DNA of 64,000 nucleotides from an uncultured Pseudomonadales bacterium. GTDB taxonomy: Bacteria; Pseudomonadota; Gammaproteobacteria; Pseudomonadales; Azotimanducaceae. The position numbers and the translations under genes are program-made. The notes below the pieces were generated by a model. The model was not told where the DNA came from. It did no database searches and saw only the letters and a program-made list of their open reading frames with translations. Positions 1-9,387 of this stretch are shown here, in pieces. Position 1 is the stretch's first letter; every line of letters begins with the position of its first letter. The stretch is taken from assembly GCA_943787425.1 (NCBI GenBank), contig CALSMJ010000005.1, positions 248,001 through 312,000 on the forward strand, read 5' to 3'.

Positions 1-776
1 AGCGCTTGATCCTGATCGGTCATGGGTTATGTCATCTGATTGATAAGTTATGGTGGTCTTGTCGGATCAAGCCGCCAAGTGTGGCTAAAGCCCGCAATAA
101 TCGCATTCAAACACGTTTCCATGCCCAAACGAAGCCGCTCTCGGTCAACTTGCTAAAACCGGATTTTAACCAGACCCTATAGCGCGATAAGGGCTATGAC
201 CTTGTCCTAACCGCCCCTTGCGCTACGCCTTACGCCGCGCCTTTAACTGCGCCAAGACGCAATGCACCAAGACGAAAACCGCCAGCAAGACAACCTGCAA
301 CCAGGCCCCGATTGGCGCGGGAGGGCATCTTGAGCCTGACAGCGCTGTCATTATTCCATTCTTAGTTGCGCGGGGTCAATCTAGCGTCGCAATCTCGCGG
401 CCTATCAAACAAGCGATACTCAGCTTGACTCGGTGACGCCCACATCATGACGCAGGTCGATGCTGAGCGCCTCACGCCGGACGCGGTTTCAAGAACTGGG
501 CTGGCAGCTTTGCCGCCGGCGGGTCTAACGCGCCTGCCAGTCCTCCACTCGCTCGATCACATGAAAGAATCGAAAGGCTATCGCCTTCATGAACGCCCGT
601 CTCAGTAAAAATGGGCAATTGCTCCTAAAAGATAGCCGTTTCGGCGCATTTTGGATTGACACTCCGAGCAGCCTGACCCGATAGTGCGTTAAGACAAAGG
701 AAACCCGCGACCTCACCAAGTTACTTCAACCATTACGACGCGATCTTTCGGATTCATCACCATCTGCCAAATCAGG
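1..776. other. Left-end stretch without a supported gene
   Basis: I see no convincing gene here. Two short open frames, one on each strand, show no family resemblance and no good ribosome binding site. At the extreme left an ATG on the minus strand at 21-23 could begin a gene running out of the window (first residues MTDQDQA), but seven codons without a clear Shine-Dalgarno sequence cannot support a call. The stretch may hold the promoter of the large gene that follows. Confidence 0.4.
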
Positions 777-3700
777 TTGGAACCCATCCCGAAGACACTC
801 GATCGAATGGTTTACTCACAAAATTGGGACAAGCCAGGCGACACGGCAATGCGAAATTTAAAACTGACAAACCCCAACATCCAACCTGAATTCGGCGGAT
901 TCGTGACCTTTGCTGGCGAACGCTACTATCAAATCTGCGATGTGGATGACCTGGCCCCGTTTTTCGTGAGTCTGGCCGCCAGAGGGGATCATTGGCTGTT
1001 TATCTCATCTTCATCGGGATTGACCGCCGGTCGCGGTGCACCAGAATATGCTTTATTTCCTTATGTGCCGGTTGATCGAATTCATGAAAGTCATCAACAC
1101 ACCGGCGCCCTCACCCACATCAAAGTACACAGTGGCGGTCAAACCCAAATTTGGTCACCCTTTTTTCATCAAAAGCCTTGGAAAGGCCGTTGTACTCGCA
1201 ATTTGTATAAGAATACGCTCGGCACCAAAATTTGCTTTGAAGAAGTTCACCATGAGCACCAGCTCACCTACCGATTGACTTGGTCAACCAGCGAAGCCTA
1301 TGGTTTCGTTGCAAGCGGCGAACTCCTAAATCATGGTCAGGCCCCAATCGAGTTGTCGCTGCTCACCGGGCTGCAGAATATTTTGCCTGCCAATACGCCC
1401 CGAGCCATTCAAGAATCGTCAAGCAATTTGGTTGATGCTTACAAACGCAGCGAACTGGATACCGAAACAGGTCTCGGACTGTATACCCTGTACTCCGCCA
1501 TCTCCGACCGGGCACAAGCTAACGAATCGCTCAGAGCCAATACCGCTTTTTGTCTGGGTCTTGATCAGGGGCAAACCTTGATTTCGAACGAACAGCTCCA
1601 ACAATTTTTGATGAATGAGCGACTCAGCGCCACCTCCGAAACGAAAGGCGTGCGCGGCCTGCACCTCACCCTCGCTCGCTTCACGCTGGCAACAAACCAA
1701 GATCAGTCCTGGGATCTGGTGGCCGACACCCAAAGCTCGCAGAGCCAAATCATTGCCTTGAAAGCCGCCTTACGAGACCGCGCTGCTCTGCGGCAAATGA
1801 TTCATCAGGACGTCGAGCTCGGAAACCGTGCGTTAGCCCGTCTGGTTGCTGGTAGCGATGGCCTGCAGGCATCCGGTGAAGAAGCCGTGACCGTACACCA
1901 TTACGCGAATGTGTTGTTCAACATCATGCGGGGCGGCACCTTTATCGACCATGGCTTAATTACCAAAACCGATTTTCTAAACTCGGTTGAAATCTTCAAT
2001 CGCGCCCTCCGCCCACAAGCCGAGCAGGCCTTACAAGACCTGCCGGCTCAATTTCAGCGCAGGGCTTTGATGGCAGCCATCAAAGCAAGGCAGTCACCGC
2101 AACTCGAGCGGCTTGCCCAAGAATATTTACCCATAAGCTTCGGACGACGACATGGTGACCCGTCCAGACCTTGGAATCATTTTGAGATCAAGCTCAAAGA
2201 CAGCGATGGTCGACGATTACTGGCTTATGAAGGGAACTGGCGAGACATTTTTCAAAATTGGGAAGCCTTAAGCCTCAGTTACCCCGATTTCATTCCAAGC
2301 ATGATTGCAAAGTTTGTCAACGCCTCCACCATCGATGGTTACAATCCTTACCGCGTGACCCAAGACGGGATCGATTGGGAAATCGAAGACTTAGAGGACC
2401 CCTGGAGTTATATCGGCTACTGGGGCGATCATCAAATCATCTATTTATTGAAATTTCTGGAACTCTCCGAGGCCTTCTTTCCTGGTCTTTTGACCGAACT
2501 CATGACCCAGCCTCTATTCAGCTATGCGAATGTGCCTTACCGTCTCAAACCCTTCGATGAGATTGTAAAAGACCCCAAAAACACCGTCTTGTATGATGAG
2601 GCTTTGGCCAAGCAGATTGACCTCAGGGTCTCGGAAGTCGGCGCAGATGGCAAATTAATTTTGACCCAAGACCATACGGTGTACCAGGTCACGTTGCTCG
2701 AAAAGCTGCTCGTACCGATGCTCAGTAAACTGTCAAACTTGGTCGTGGGCGGCGGCATCTGGCTCAACACCCAACGGCCAGAATGGAATGATGGTAATAA
2801 CGCGCTGGTCGGCTCTGGCGTGTCCTTTGTCACGTTGTGCTATCTGCAGCGCTATAACCAGTTTCTGAAAACAATTCTGGCAAGCTGCCCTCAACAAATT
2901 GATCTAACCGAAGCCGTGGGTGTTTGGCTTGCCAGCACCAATAGAATTCTGAAAGACATCCTCGACCGCAATCAAGATAAGCCTATCAGTCCGCAATTGC
3001 GATTCGAGGGTCTCAAAGCGCTTGGGCAGGCCGCAAGCGTGTATAGGGCTGAAGTCTACCAAGCCAAAACGCTCGAAAAGAATGTCTTTGAAAAGTCCTC
3101 GATCGACGCGCTCATCGATTCTGCGTCAACGTTATTCGAGCGCACCATCACCGAGAATCAACGCGATGACGGGCTATTCCAAACCTATAACTTACTAAAG
3201 ACTGAAAATGGGGCAACCTCGATTTCCCATTTATATCCGATGCTCGAGGGACAAGTCGCCATATTAAGCGCCAAAACGCTCACCCCTTCTGAGTCAATCA
3301 AAGTCCTGGACGCGTTATTTTCGAGCGACATCTACCGACCGGATCAAGAAACGTTTATGTTGTACCCGGATCGGGCCTTAACTGATTTTCTTGATAAAAA
3401 CCGATTCCCGGCAGCTTCTGTTGACGACAATGACCTGATTCAAAAAATGCTCGCAGCAGAAGATCAGCGACTGCTGATCAAAGACCCTAATGGCGATCTA
3501 CGGTTTCATCCGGACTGCACCAATATCGATGCCCTAAACGAGCGACTGAGCACTGTCATCAAGGACTATGCGCTAGAGCATCCGCAAAGCGCGCTTGATG
3601 CGATGCAAGGCCTATTTGAAAACGTCTTCAATCACCACGCTTTCACTGGCCGATCTGGCGGTATGTTTGGTTTTGAAGGCTTAGGTTGTATCTACTGGCA

Positions 3701-4301
3701 TATGGTTGCGAAATTGCTGCTTGCGGTTCAAGAAACGTATTTTGCCGCGGTTGATGCTGATGCTGATGCCGATCTGCTGAGTCAGCTGGCCGACCACTAC
3801 TACCGCGTTCGAGCCGGATTCGGATTCAACAAGAGCCCTCAAGCGTTTGGCGCCTTTCCAACCGATCCCTATTCGCACACGCCAAAACATGCTGGCGCTC
3901 AACAACCTGGCATGACCGGTCAAGTCAAAGAAGAGGTGCTAACCCGGTTTGGCGAACTGGGGCTGCGCATCCAAAACGGTCGCGCGACGTTTGATCCAAG
4001 GCTGCTCATGCGCACAGCCTTCACCGATCAGGCAATGACCTTTGAATATTTGAACGCAAACGATCAATGGCAAACGCTTTTACTTCCTAAAAATGCCCTA
4101 GGCTTCACTTGGTGCCAGGTCCCAATCGTTTATGAACTGACCGATCATGAATTCAGTATCGATGTAACGGATGCCGAGGGCCGCGTCGTGACCGTCCCTG
4201 GCCAGAGCTTACCAGGCCCAGTCAGCAGCCAATTAATGAGTCGCTCAAACGCGATCGCTCAAGTTAAGGTTTCGGTACCTCAAAAAGCGCTGCTGTCCTA
4301 A
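777..4301 (+). CDS. Very large uncharacterised protein, GH94/phosphorylase-like
   Basis: This 1174-residue protein is the largest in the window. It has no signal peptide or membrane segment, so it is probably cytoplasmic. The N-terminal part (about residues 40-200) reads like a beta-rich domain that opens with a GGFVTFAGERYYQI block. The middle and C-terminal parts contain WSYIGYWGDHQI, PEWNDGNNALVG and TGRSGGMFGFEGLG. The WND-type motif and aromatic-rich blocks recall the alpha/alpha toroid of cellobiose-phosphorylase-type enzymes (GH94), so a carbohydrate-active role is likely; substrate and reaction are unknown. An acidic DADADAD run lies near residue 995. The frame opens at a TTG; ATGs at 807 and 849 are alternatives, and 849 looks plausible because similarity-like sequence begins soon after. 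None has a strong ribosome binding site. It stands alone on the plus strand. Confidence 0.75.
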   Translation: MEPIPKTLDRMVYSQNWDKPGDTAMRNLKLTNPNIQPEFGGFVTFAGERYYQICDVDDLAPFFVSLAARGDHWLFISSSSGLTAGRGAPEYALFPYVPVDRIHESHQHTGALTHIKVHSGGQTQIWSPFFHQKPWKGRCTRNLYKNTLGTKICFEEVHHEHQLTYRLTWSTSEAYGFVASGELLNHGQAPIELSLLTGLQNILPANTPRAIQESSSNLVDAYKRSELDTETGLGLYTLYSAISDRAQANESLRANTAFCLGLDQGQTLISNEQLQQFLMNERLSATSETKGVRGLHLTLARFTLATNQDQSWDLVADTQSSQSQIIALKAALRDRAALRQMIHQDVELGNRALARLVAGSDGLQASGEEAVTVHHYANVLFNIMRGGTFIDHGLITKTDFLNSVEIFNRALRPQAEQALQDLPAQFQRRALMAAIKARQSPQLERLAQEYLPISFGRRHGDPSRPWNHFEIKLKDSDGRRLLAYEGNWRDIFQNWEALSLSYPDFIPSMIAKFVNASTIDGYNPYRVTQDGIDWEIEDLEDPWSYIGYWGDHQIIYLLKFLELSEAFFPGLLTELMTQPLFSYANVPYRLKPFDEIVKDPKNTVLYDEALAKQIDLRVSEVGADGKLILTQDHTVYQVTLLEKLLVPMLSKLSNLVVGGGIWLNTQRPEWNDGNNALVGSGVSFVTLCYLQRYNQFLKTILASCPQQIDLTEAVGVWLASTNRILKDILDRNQDKPISPQLRFEGLKALGQAASVYRAEVYQAKTLEKNVFEKSSIDALIDSASTLFERTITENQRDDGLFQTYNLLKTENGATSISHLYPMLEGQVAILSAKTLTPSESIKVLDALFSSDIYRPDQETFMLYPDRALTDFLDKNRFPAASVDDNDLIQKMLAAEDQRLLIKDPNGDLRFHPDCTNIDALNERLSTVIKDYALEHPQSALDAMQGLFENVFNHHAFTGRSGGMFGFEGLGCIYWHMVAKLLLAVQETYFAAVDADADADLLSQLADHYYRVRAGFGFNKSPQAFGAFPTDPYSHTPKHAGAQQPGMTGQVKEEVLTRFGELGLRIQNGRATFDPRLLMRTAFTDQAMTFEYLNANDQWQTLLLPKNALGFTWCQVPIVYELTDHEFSIDVTDAEGRVVTVPGQSLPGPVSSQLMSRSNAIAQVKVSVPQKALLS

Positions 4302-4361
4302 ATCCACCGCACTGCAGGTACGACGGCGTTAAATAATCACGATTCGGCTATTCAACTCCTT

Positions 4362-4367
4362 TATAAT
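4362..4367 (+). promoter_or_regulatory. Possible -10 element upstream of the LysE gene
   Basis: A perfect TATAAT lies 26 bases before the GTG start, in the context TTTATAATCGT. The same eleven bases occur again before the PLP decarboxylase at 19233-19243. No good -35 hexamer is seen at 16-18 bases, so this is a weak promoter call. Confidence 0.3.
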
Positions 4368-4393
4368 CGTGCCCTCTTAGAAGGACTCGCATC

Positions 4394-4996
4394 GTGGAAC
4401 TGACCGAACTGATCTCACTGTCCCTCTTCGCAACGGTTGCTGCTTTTACACCCGGGCCTAACAACCTTTTGCTCGCCGCCTCAAGTGCCAACTTTGGCTT
4501 CCGCGCGACCTGGCCCCATATGGCAGGCGTCATCATTGGCTTTACCCTATTGGTTGCCATTGCCGCCTTTGGCCTAGGGTGGCTGCTGACCGCGATTCCG
4601 ATGTTACAAATCATTTTGAGACTCATTGGCCTAATTCTCATTGCCTTGATCGCTTACCGGTTATTGATCAGCCATACGCTTGAGCGGCAAAACGCCACAC
4701 GACCAATGCGGTTTATCGAGGCCGTTTTGTTTCAGTGGATTAATCCCAAGGGGGTCGTTGTGATCATCTCAGCAATTTCCGCCTACACTGATCCGGCGAG
4801 CATTGTCCTCAGTGATGTCGCAATTTTGATCACGTTATTTTTCTGGGTAACCGTGGGCTCCGTGCTCGTGTGGGCCGGCGCGGGTGCTTTCATCGCGCGC
4901 AAGCTTACGAGCCAGCGGCGGCTTGCTTGGTTTAATCGCACTGCAGCCAGCTTACTCCTGCTCAGCGTCGCGCCAGTCTTACTCGACCTGGTTTAA
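4394..4996 (+). CDS. LysE/RhtB-family amino-acid exporter
   Basis: This 200-residue inner-membrane protein has about five to six hydrophobic segments. The family signature FTPGPNN is at residues 18-24 and the second conserved block QWINPKG is near residue 117. LysE/RhtB proteins export amino acids or their analogues using the proton gradient; the substrate cannot be predicted. Length matches the family (about 200). Translation starts at GTG 4394 with AAGGA about eight bases upstream. It is convergent with the monooxygenase gene that follows, with 28 bases between the stops. Confidence 0.88.
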   Translation: MELTELISLSLFATVAAFTPGPNNLLLAASSANFGFRATWPHMAGVIIGFTLLVAIAAFGLGWLLTAIPMLQIILRLIGLILIALIAYRLLISHTLERQNATRPMRFIEAVLFQWINPKGVVVIISAISAYTDPASIVLSDVAILITLFFWVTVGSVLVWAGAGAFIARKLTSQRRLAWFNRTAASLLLLSVAPVLLDLV

Positions 4997-5024
4997 AACG
5001 CTCCGGATAAACCATTTTAAGGCT

Positions 5025-6965
5025 TTACAAATTTGAGCCGGTTTTTAAAAGTCTGTAATCGGCGGGTTCCAGGTCGTGGGTAACCGCCCAGAATTTTTGC
5101 AAACTAAACGGCGAATTATTGATCACCTGCCCCGACTGGTTCTTGTACCAACTCTCAACCCTCGGATGACCCCAGGCGAGCTGTCCGCTGATCGCTTGGA
5201 CCTCTTTGTTATAGTGATCGTTGATTTCTTCGCGCACATCCAAAGCTTGGATCTCGTTGGACAGGAGTAGGGTTAAACACTGCATCACATAGTGAATTTG
5301 GCATTCGATTTGATAAATTATGCTGCCGCCATGCACGATATTCGTATTCGGGCCATACAACAAAAACAAGTTCGGAAAACCCGGCATACTCGTGCCCTTA
5401 TAGGCGTTCGCGGCATCGCCCCAAACAGCCGCTAGATCCTGTCCGCCTAATCCTAATACCTGCATTGGTGATAGCAATTCATTGGACTTAAAGCCGGTGG
5501 CAAGAATCAGCACATCGATGGCGTGGTGATCGCCATTATTCGTTTCAATACCGGTTTCCGTAATCCGGGCAATGCCATCGGAAACCAAACTGACATCGGC
5601 TCGAGCAAGGGTTTCGTACCAGCCGTTATCAACAATCAAACGCTTTCCCCAGACTGGAAAATCTGGCACACAGTGCGGCACATAATCTTGTTTCGGTCCT
5701 AAGCCCGATTTCACGAAATCAATCAGCACTTCACGCATCGCGTGGTTGGCCTCATTCACGGAAACAGATTGATCTTGCCAAGCAGGATCGACGACAACCG
5801 CAGGCCAAGATCGATCGCCAAAGATCAAGATCATTCGCGCGCGATGAAATTCCGCATAGTAGGGGATGTGATTCAGCGCCCAAATTAACCCTGGCTCAAC
5901 GGGCTTATAATAATCTCGGGCCGGCGCGACCCAATGCGGGGTTCGCTGAAAGACCCATGTATGCCCGGCGCGATCAGCGGTCTTGGGCAAGAGCTGAACG
6001 CAACTACAGCCGGTTCCAATCACCCCCACGCGCTTGCCAGTAAGATCCTCATCGCGCCATCTTGCGGAATGCCACATTGCGCCTTGAAAGGAAGACAGAC
6101 CCTCAATATTTGGAATCGATGGTTGATTCAACTGACCAACCGCGCTCACCACCGCATTAAAGGTCTCGGTATGCTGTTCCTCGCCGCGTGAATAGGACAC
6201 TGACCAAGTATTAAGGCCTTCGTCATAAGCCATACGGGTCACCGAACAGCCAAACTGGATATGCTCTCGAATGTCGAATTCATCCGCGCACTGCTCGAAA
6301 TAAGCGTGCAACTCATCGCGCTTCGAGAAGTATCCGGACCAGTCGGGATTACGGTGAAACGAGTAGGAATAAAAATGATTTGGTGTATCCACACCACAGT
6401 CCGGATACCGATTTTCGTACCAAGTGCCGCCGACCGCATCATTTTTTTCGAGAATGGTAAAGGCAATTCCGGCCTCTTTTAGTTTGGCCGCCGTCCCCAG
6501 CCCGGACATCCCCGCGCCAACAATCAGTACCCGAAAACCAGCTGCCTTACCCTGACTTACGGCAGATTGCAGCGTTGGCAGCCACTGAACATCACGATTT
6601 TTAAAACGGGTTTCCTCCATCAGCATTTCAGCGGTTTCAAGCGCGACTTCCTCGCCCGTTGAAAAGGCCAACATCTGTTGGAACCGGGTAAGGCTCGGCG
6701 CCTGCCCGACCGACCGTTGCCCCTCACGAACCTCGGCTAAAATCGACATTGCCTGCTCGCGAATCTCCGATGTGAGTTCCGCGCTGTAGCCTCCTGAGTC
6801 ATCCGGAAACAGGCTTCCTTCCGGCGCCTCGATCGGTGCAGGGGCATATCGTTCGCTCAGCCAAATATCGTCACCCGTAATGGTTGCCAAAACCAGCAAC
6901 AAGTTAGGCGTATTGACATCTTGCAATGCTGCTCGAAGGGTTTCGTTCGTTCCCGGTATGGTCAT
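5025..6965 (-). CDS. Flavin-dependent Baeyer-Villiger-type monooxygenase
   Basis: This 646-residue enzyme has two dinucleotide-binding motifs, GAGMSG at 150-155 for FAD and GTGCSC at 317-322 for NADPH. Between them lies the Baeyer-Villiger fingerprint FxGxxxHxxxW (F293, G295, H299, W303), and GGTWYENRYPDC follows the FAD site. Such enzymes insert oxygen next to a ketone using NADPH and O2, and often act on cyclic ketones or steroid/terpenoid intermediates. About 140 residues precede the Rossmann fold, a long N-terminal extension seen in a subset of this family. The final position of the second motif is Cys where Gly or Ala is more usual. The gene is monocistronic, with GGATCG six bases upstream of the ATG. 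Confidence 0.9.
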   Translation of the reverse strand: MTIPGTNETLRAALQDVNTPNLLLVLATITGDDIWLSERYAPAPIEAPEGSLFPDDSGGYSAELTSEIREQAMSILAEVREGQRSVGQAPSLTRFQQMLAFSTGEEVALETAEMLMEETRFKNRDVQWLPTLQSAVSQGKAAGFRVLIVGAGMSGLGTAAKLKEAGIAFTILEKNDAVGGTWYENRYPDCGVDTPNHFYSYSFHRNPDWSGYFSKRDELHAYFEQCADEFDIREHIQFGCSVTRMAYDEGLNTWSVSYSRGEEQHTETFNAVVSAVGQLNQPSIPNIEGLSSFQGAMWHSARWRDEDLTGKRVGVIGTGCSCVQLLPKTADRAGHTWVFQRTPHWVAPARDYYKPVEPGLIWALNHIPYYAEFHRARMILIFGDRSWPAVVVDPAWQDQSVSVNEANHAMREVLIDFVKSGLGPKQDYVPHCVPDFPVWGKRLIVDNGWYETLARADVSLVSDGIARITETGIETNNGDHHAIDVLILATGFKSNELLSPMQVLGLGGQDLAAVWGDAANAYKGTSMPGFPNLFLLYGPNTNIVHGGSIIYQIECQIHYVMQCLTLLLSNEIQALDVREEINDHYNKEVQAISGQLAWGHPRVESWYKNQSGQVINNSPFSLQKFWAVTHDLEPADYRLLKTGSNL

Positions 6966-7105
6966 TGGCGATCCTTTGTTACGATTTTATCGCATTACTT
7001 TTTAGTCAAACGGCCCAGTCAGCAACAGACCGCTTTGGGAGAGCTTAACTAAACCACTGACACAAACCGTGCGTCAACACATTAACCTTCGGAGGCGACT
7101 TTTCT

Positions 7106-8026
7106 TTGTTTTTCAGCACATTGATTCGACGCAAGATCAGTAGGATGATGTGCTCTGCAGACAACCTGAAGACTATGAACCGCGCTATCACCCTCGTTAT
7201 CGTGATTTACACTATCGCCGCGCTCACCGCCGCGTTGACGTTCGTTGCTTTACCGCACCTTGATCTGATCTATCGTGTCCTAATGGCCGATCTTACGGCA
7301 ACCGGGGTTGTCTTTATTGCAAGTGCAGCGTTCCAAAATTCCAGCCTGTACGACCCCTATTGGAGCCTTGCGCCACCCCTTATTGGCGGATTTTTGTTAG
7401 TCAACCAGCTCGAGCCTCGGCTGCTCCTCGCAGTGGCCTTGACTTCACTGTGGGGCGGTCGTCTCACCCTAAACTGGTTAAAAACTTGGCAGAGCCTTGA
7501 CCACGAAGACTGGCGATATCGCCGCCTTAAGTCGCAAACAGGTCGTCTTTACTGGGGGGTGTCCCTATTCGGCATTCATCTATTTCCGACCGTCTTGGTC
7601 TTTTTGGGCTGCTTAAGCTTTTTTGCAATCGCGAGCGTCGACCCAGCACCACTTGGCGGACTCGACATCTTGGCGAGCGTTATACTACTGGCAAGCATTT
7701 GGGTGGAAGCGCAAGCCGATCGTGAGCTCCATCACTTTCGAGCAAACAGATCGAGCCCTTCAGAAGTTCTGACGCTCGGACTTTGGGCGAGGTGCCGGCA
7801 TCCCAATTACTTGGGCGAAATTGGGTTCTGGTTTGGCCTGTACCTGTTCAGCGCGGCGGCACTCGACAGCTTCTGGCAAATCGCATTAATCGGTCCGGTT
7901 GCCATGCTCGCGCTGTTCAAAGGGATAAGCATACCCATGATTGAACATAAGTTACTTACTGAAAAGCCGGACTACACCCAGTATCGGGACAAAACGCCAC
8001 AACTGCTGCCGTATGGCCAACGCTAA
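7106..8026 (+). CDS. DUF1295 membrane protein, steroid 5-alpha-reductase-like
   Basis: This is an integral membrane protein of up to 306 residues with about seven hydrophobic segments. Conserved DUF1295 blocks are SLYDPYWSLAP (80-90), DHEDWRY (132-138) and HPNYLGE (232-238); the last is the C-terminal signature shared with steroid reductase and isoprenylcysteine methyltransferase-like proteins. Members are thought to be membrane oxidoreductases, mostly uncharacterised. The frame opens at TTG 7106 with GGAGG ten bases upstream; Met codons at residues 14, 15 and 24 are alternatives. Its end overlaps the start of tspO by 14 bases, indicating one transcript. Confidence 0.82.
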   Translation: MFFSTLIRRKISRMMCSADNLKTMNRAITLVIVIYTIAALTAALTFVALPHLDLIYRVLMADLTATGVVFIASAAFQNSSLYDPYWSLAPPLIGGFLLVNQLEPRLLLAVALTSLWGGRLTLNWLKTWQSLDHEDWRYRRLKSQTGRLYWGVSLFGIHLFPTVLVFLGCLSFFAIASVDPAPLGGLDILASVILLASIWVEAQADRELHHFRANRSSPSEVLTLGLWARCRHPNYLGEIGFWFGLYLFSAAALDSFWQIALIGPVAMLALFKGISIPMIEHKLLTEKPDYTQYRDKTPQLLPYGQR

Positions 8027-8522
8027 TCCAAACGCCTCGCGCGGCGCGCGCGTCAAAGCTGCCTGCTTACTATTTGGTCTCACCAGTCTGACTGCGGTGA
8101 TTGGTAGCACCGGTTCAATCCAAGCGAGTAGCTTTTATGCTGCCCTAACCCAACCCTCTTGGGCACCACCGACTTGGCTGTTCGGCCCAGTATGGACAAC
8201 GCTGTACGTCATGATTGCCTATTGTGGTTATCGTCTATGGCGACGAACCGGTGCCTTAACCCATCCAGCATTCGGGCTCTTTTACGGGCAGCTCGTTTTA
8301 AACGGCCTATGGTCTTGGGTATTTTTTGTCTGGCAGTGGGGGGCGCTGGCGCTGATCAACATTGCCCTATTGCTGCTATTGATCGTACGCCTCATCCAAA
8401 GTGCCCGCCAAATCGATGGCATCAGCGCGCTGCTCTTGATGCCCTATGCACTTTGGGTGACCTTTGCCGCAGCGCTAAACTGGACGCTGTGGCAGCTGAA
8501 CCCTGCGAGCCTTGCGTTTTAA
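8013..8522 (+). CDS. tspO: TspO/MBR-family tryptophan-rich membrane protein
   Basis: This 169-residue protein has five membrane helices and the family blocks QPSWAPPTWLFGPVWTTLY and NGLWSWVFF. TspO proteins bind porphyrins and sterol-like ligands and act in tetrapyrrole or stress signalling. I start it at ATG 8013, inside the end of the DUF1295 gene, because the open frame upstream of that point has no family-like residues. It is co-transcribed with the genes on either side; 46 bases separate it from the next start. Confidence 0.88.
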   Translation: MANANPNASRGARVKAACLLFGLTSLTAVIGSTGSIQASSFYAALTQPSWAPPTWLFGPVWTTLYVMIAYCGYRLWRRTGALTHPAFGLFYGQLVLNGLWSWVFFVWQWGALALINIALLLLLIVRLIQSARQIDGISALLLMPYALWVTFAAALNWTLWQLNPASLAF

Positions 8523-8568
8523 TGTGCCACTCGTCGTCATCCAGCGCTCTGAACCAAAGGCCCGGTTT

Positions 8569-9387
8569 ATGAGCCACAAGCCGGCAAGCATTCGTTTCTG
8601 GAATGGCAACAAATCTGCGCCTCGGAAACGCTACGAAGCCGAACTCGCGCAACAGTTATTGTCGCGGGTCGACCCGGACATTGTCCTTAAGGTGGATCAC
8701 AGCGACCGCATGACCGCCCAGGCTGAAGCGGATATTTTTGACGAAGGCTTTGACCTGCTCATAACCGTTGCCGGTAATCCGAAATTTGATGGTGTTGAAA
8801 AACGCATCATCTCGTGGCCAATTGCCTTTGGCGTCTTAGGTTGCCGGATCCCAGTTTGTCGACATGATCAACGCGAACGCATCCTCGCTCGATCTGATAC
8901 ACCGTTCAAAACGGCGACCATCGCCCTCCCCGCTGACTGGGCCGATGTGCCAATTTTTCAGGCCAATGGTTTTCCCGTGGCCGCTCAAACAAGCCTTGAG
9001 GCCTGCTTCGAGCAAGTTTCCTGTGGCGCTGCTGACTATCTATGCCTGGGCGCGAACGAAGTGCAGGCAGTGCTTGAAGATTACGGCAAACCTTACCCAG
9101 ACCTCGGCATCGCAACCGGACAGGTCTTACATTACCCGATGCCATTACAGTTTTATTGTCACCCAAAGGCCCGCGACCTGCAGGCGCAACTGACGGCGGT
9201 CCTCGATGAATATCAATGTTCGGGCGGTTTATTCACCCTTTTCGAACGGCACTTCGGCGCACAAGTTGCTGCGCTCGACCTTCAGCAGTGCCAGGTACAT
9301 CCGCTTCGAAACCCATTGCTTAGAAATGGCTCCCGCCTTGCCGAGTCCTTGAGCCCCCTACTCGGCACACCCAATCCTGCGGGCTAA
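8569..9387 (+). CDS. Cytoplasmic solute-binding-protein-like protein
   Basis: From ATG 8569 this is a 272-residue soluble protein with the pattern of a type-2 periplasmic-binding fold (PhnD or amino-acid-binding like): an early strand ASIRFWNG, EGFDLLITVAGNPKF, ISWPIAFGVLGC and a second lobe around SCGAADYLCLGANEV. It has no signal peptide, and the longer open frame starting at 8512 does not supply one. No ABC permease or ATPase is nearby. It may therefore be a ligand-binding or enzymatic member of the fold that stays in the cytoplasm. It follows tspO on the same strand. Its TAA stop overlaps the stop of the convergent PPOX gene in the four bases CTAA. Confidence 0.65.
   Translation: MSHKPASIRFWNGNKSAPRKRYEAELAQQLLSRVDPDIVLKVDHSDRMTAQAEADIFDEGFDLLITVAGNPKFDGVEKRIISWPIAFGVLGCRIPVCRHDQRERILARSDTPFKTATIALPADWADVPIFQANGFPVAAQTSLEACFEQVSCGAADYLCLGANEVQAVLEDYGKPYPDLGIATGQVLHYPMPLQFYCHPKARDLQAQLTAVLDEYQCSGGLFTLFERHFGAQVAALDLQQCQVHPLRNPLLRNGSRLAESLSPLLGTPNPAG

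Noticed and set aside
525..719. 64-residue minus-strand frame near the left end, considered as transposase remnant
   Set aside because: No transposase motif or inverted repeat could be seen on either strand.
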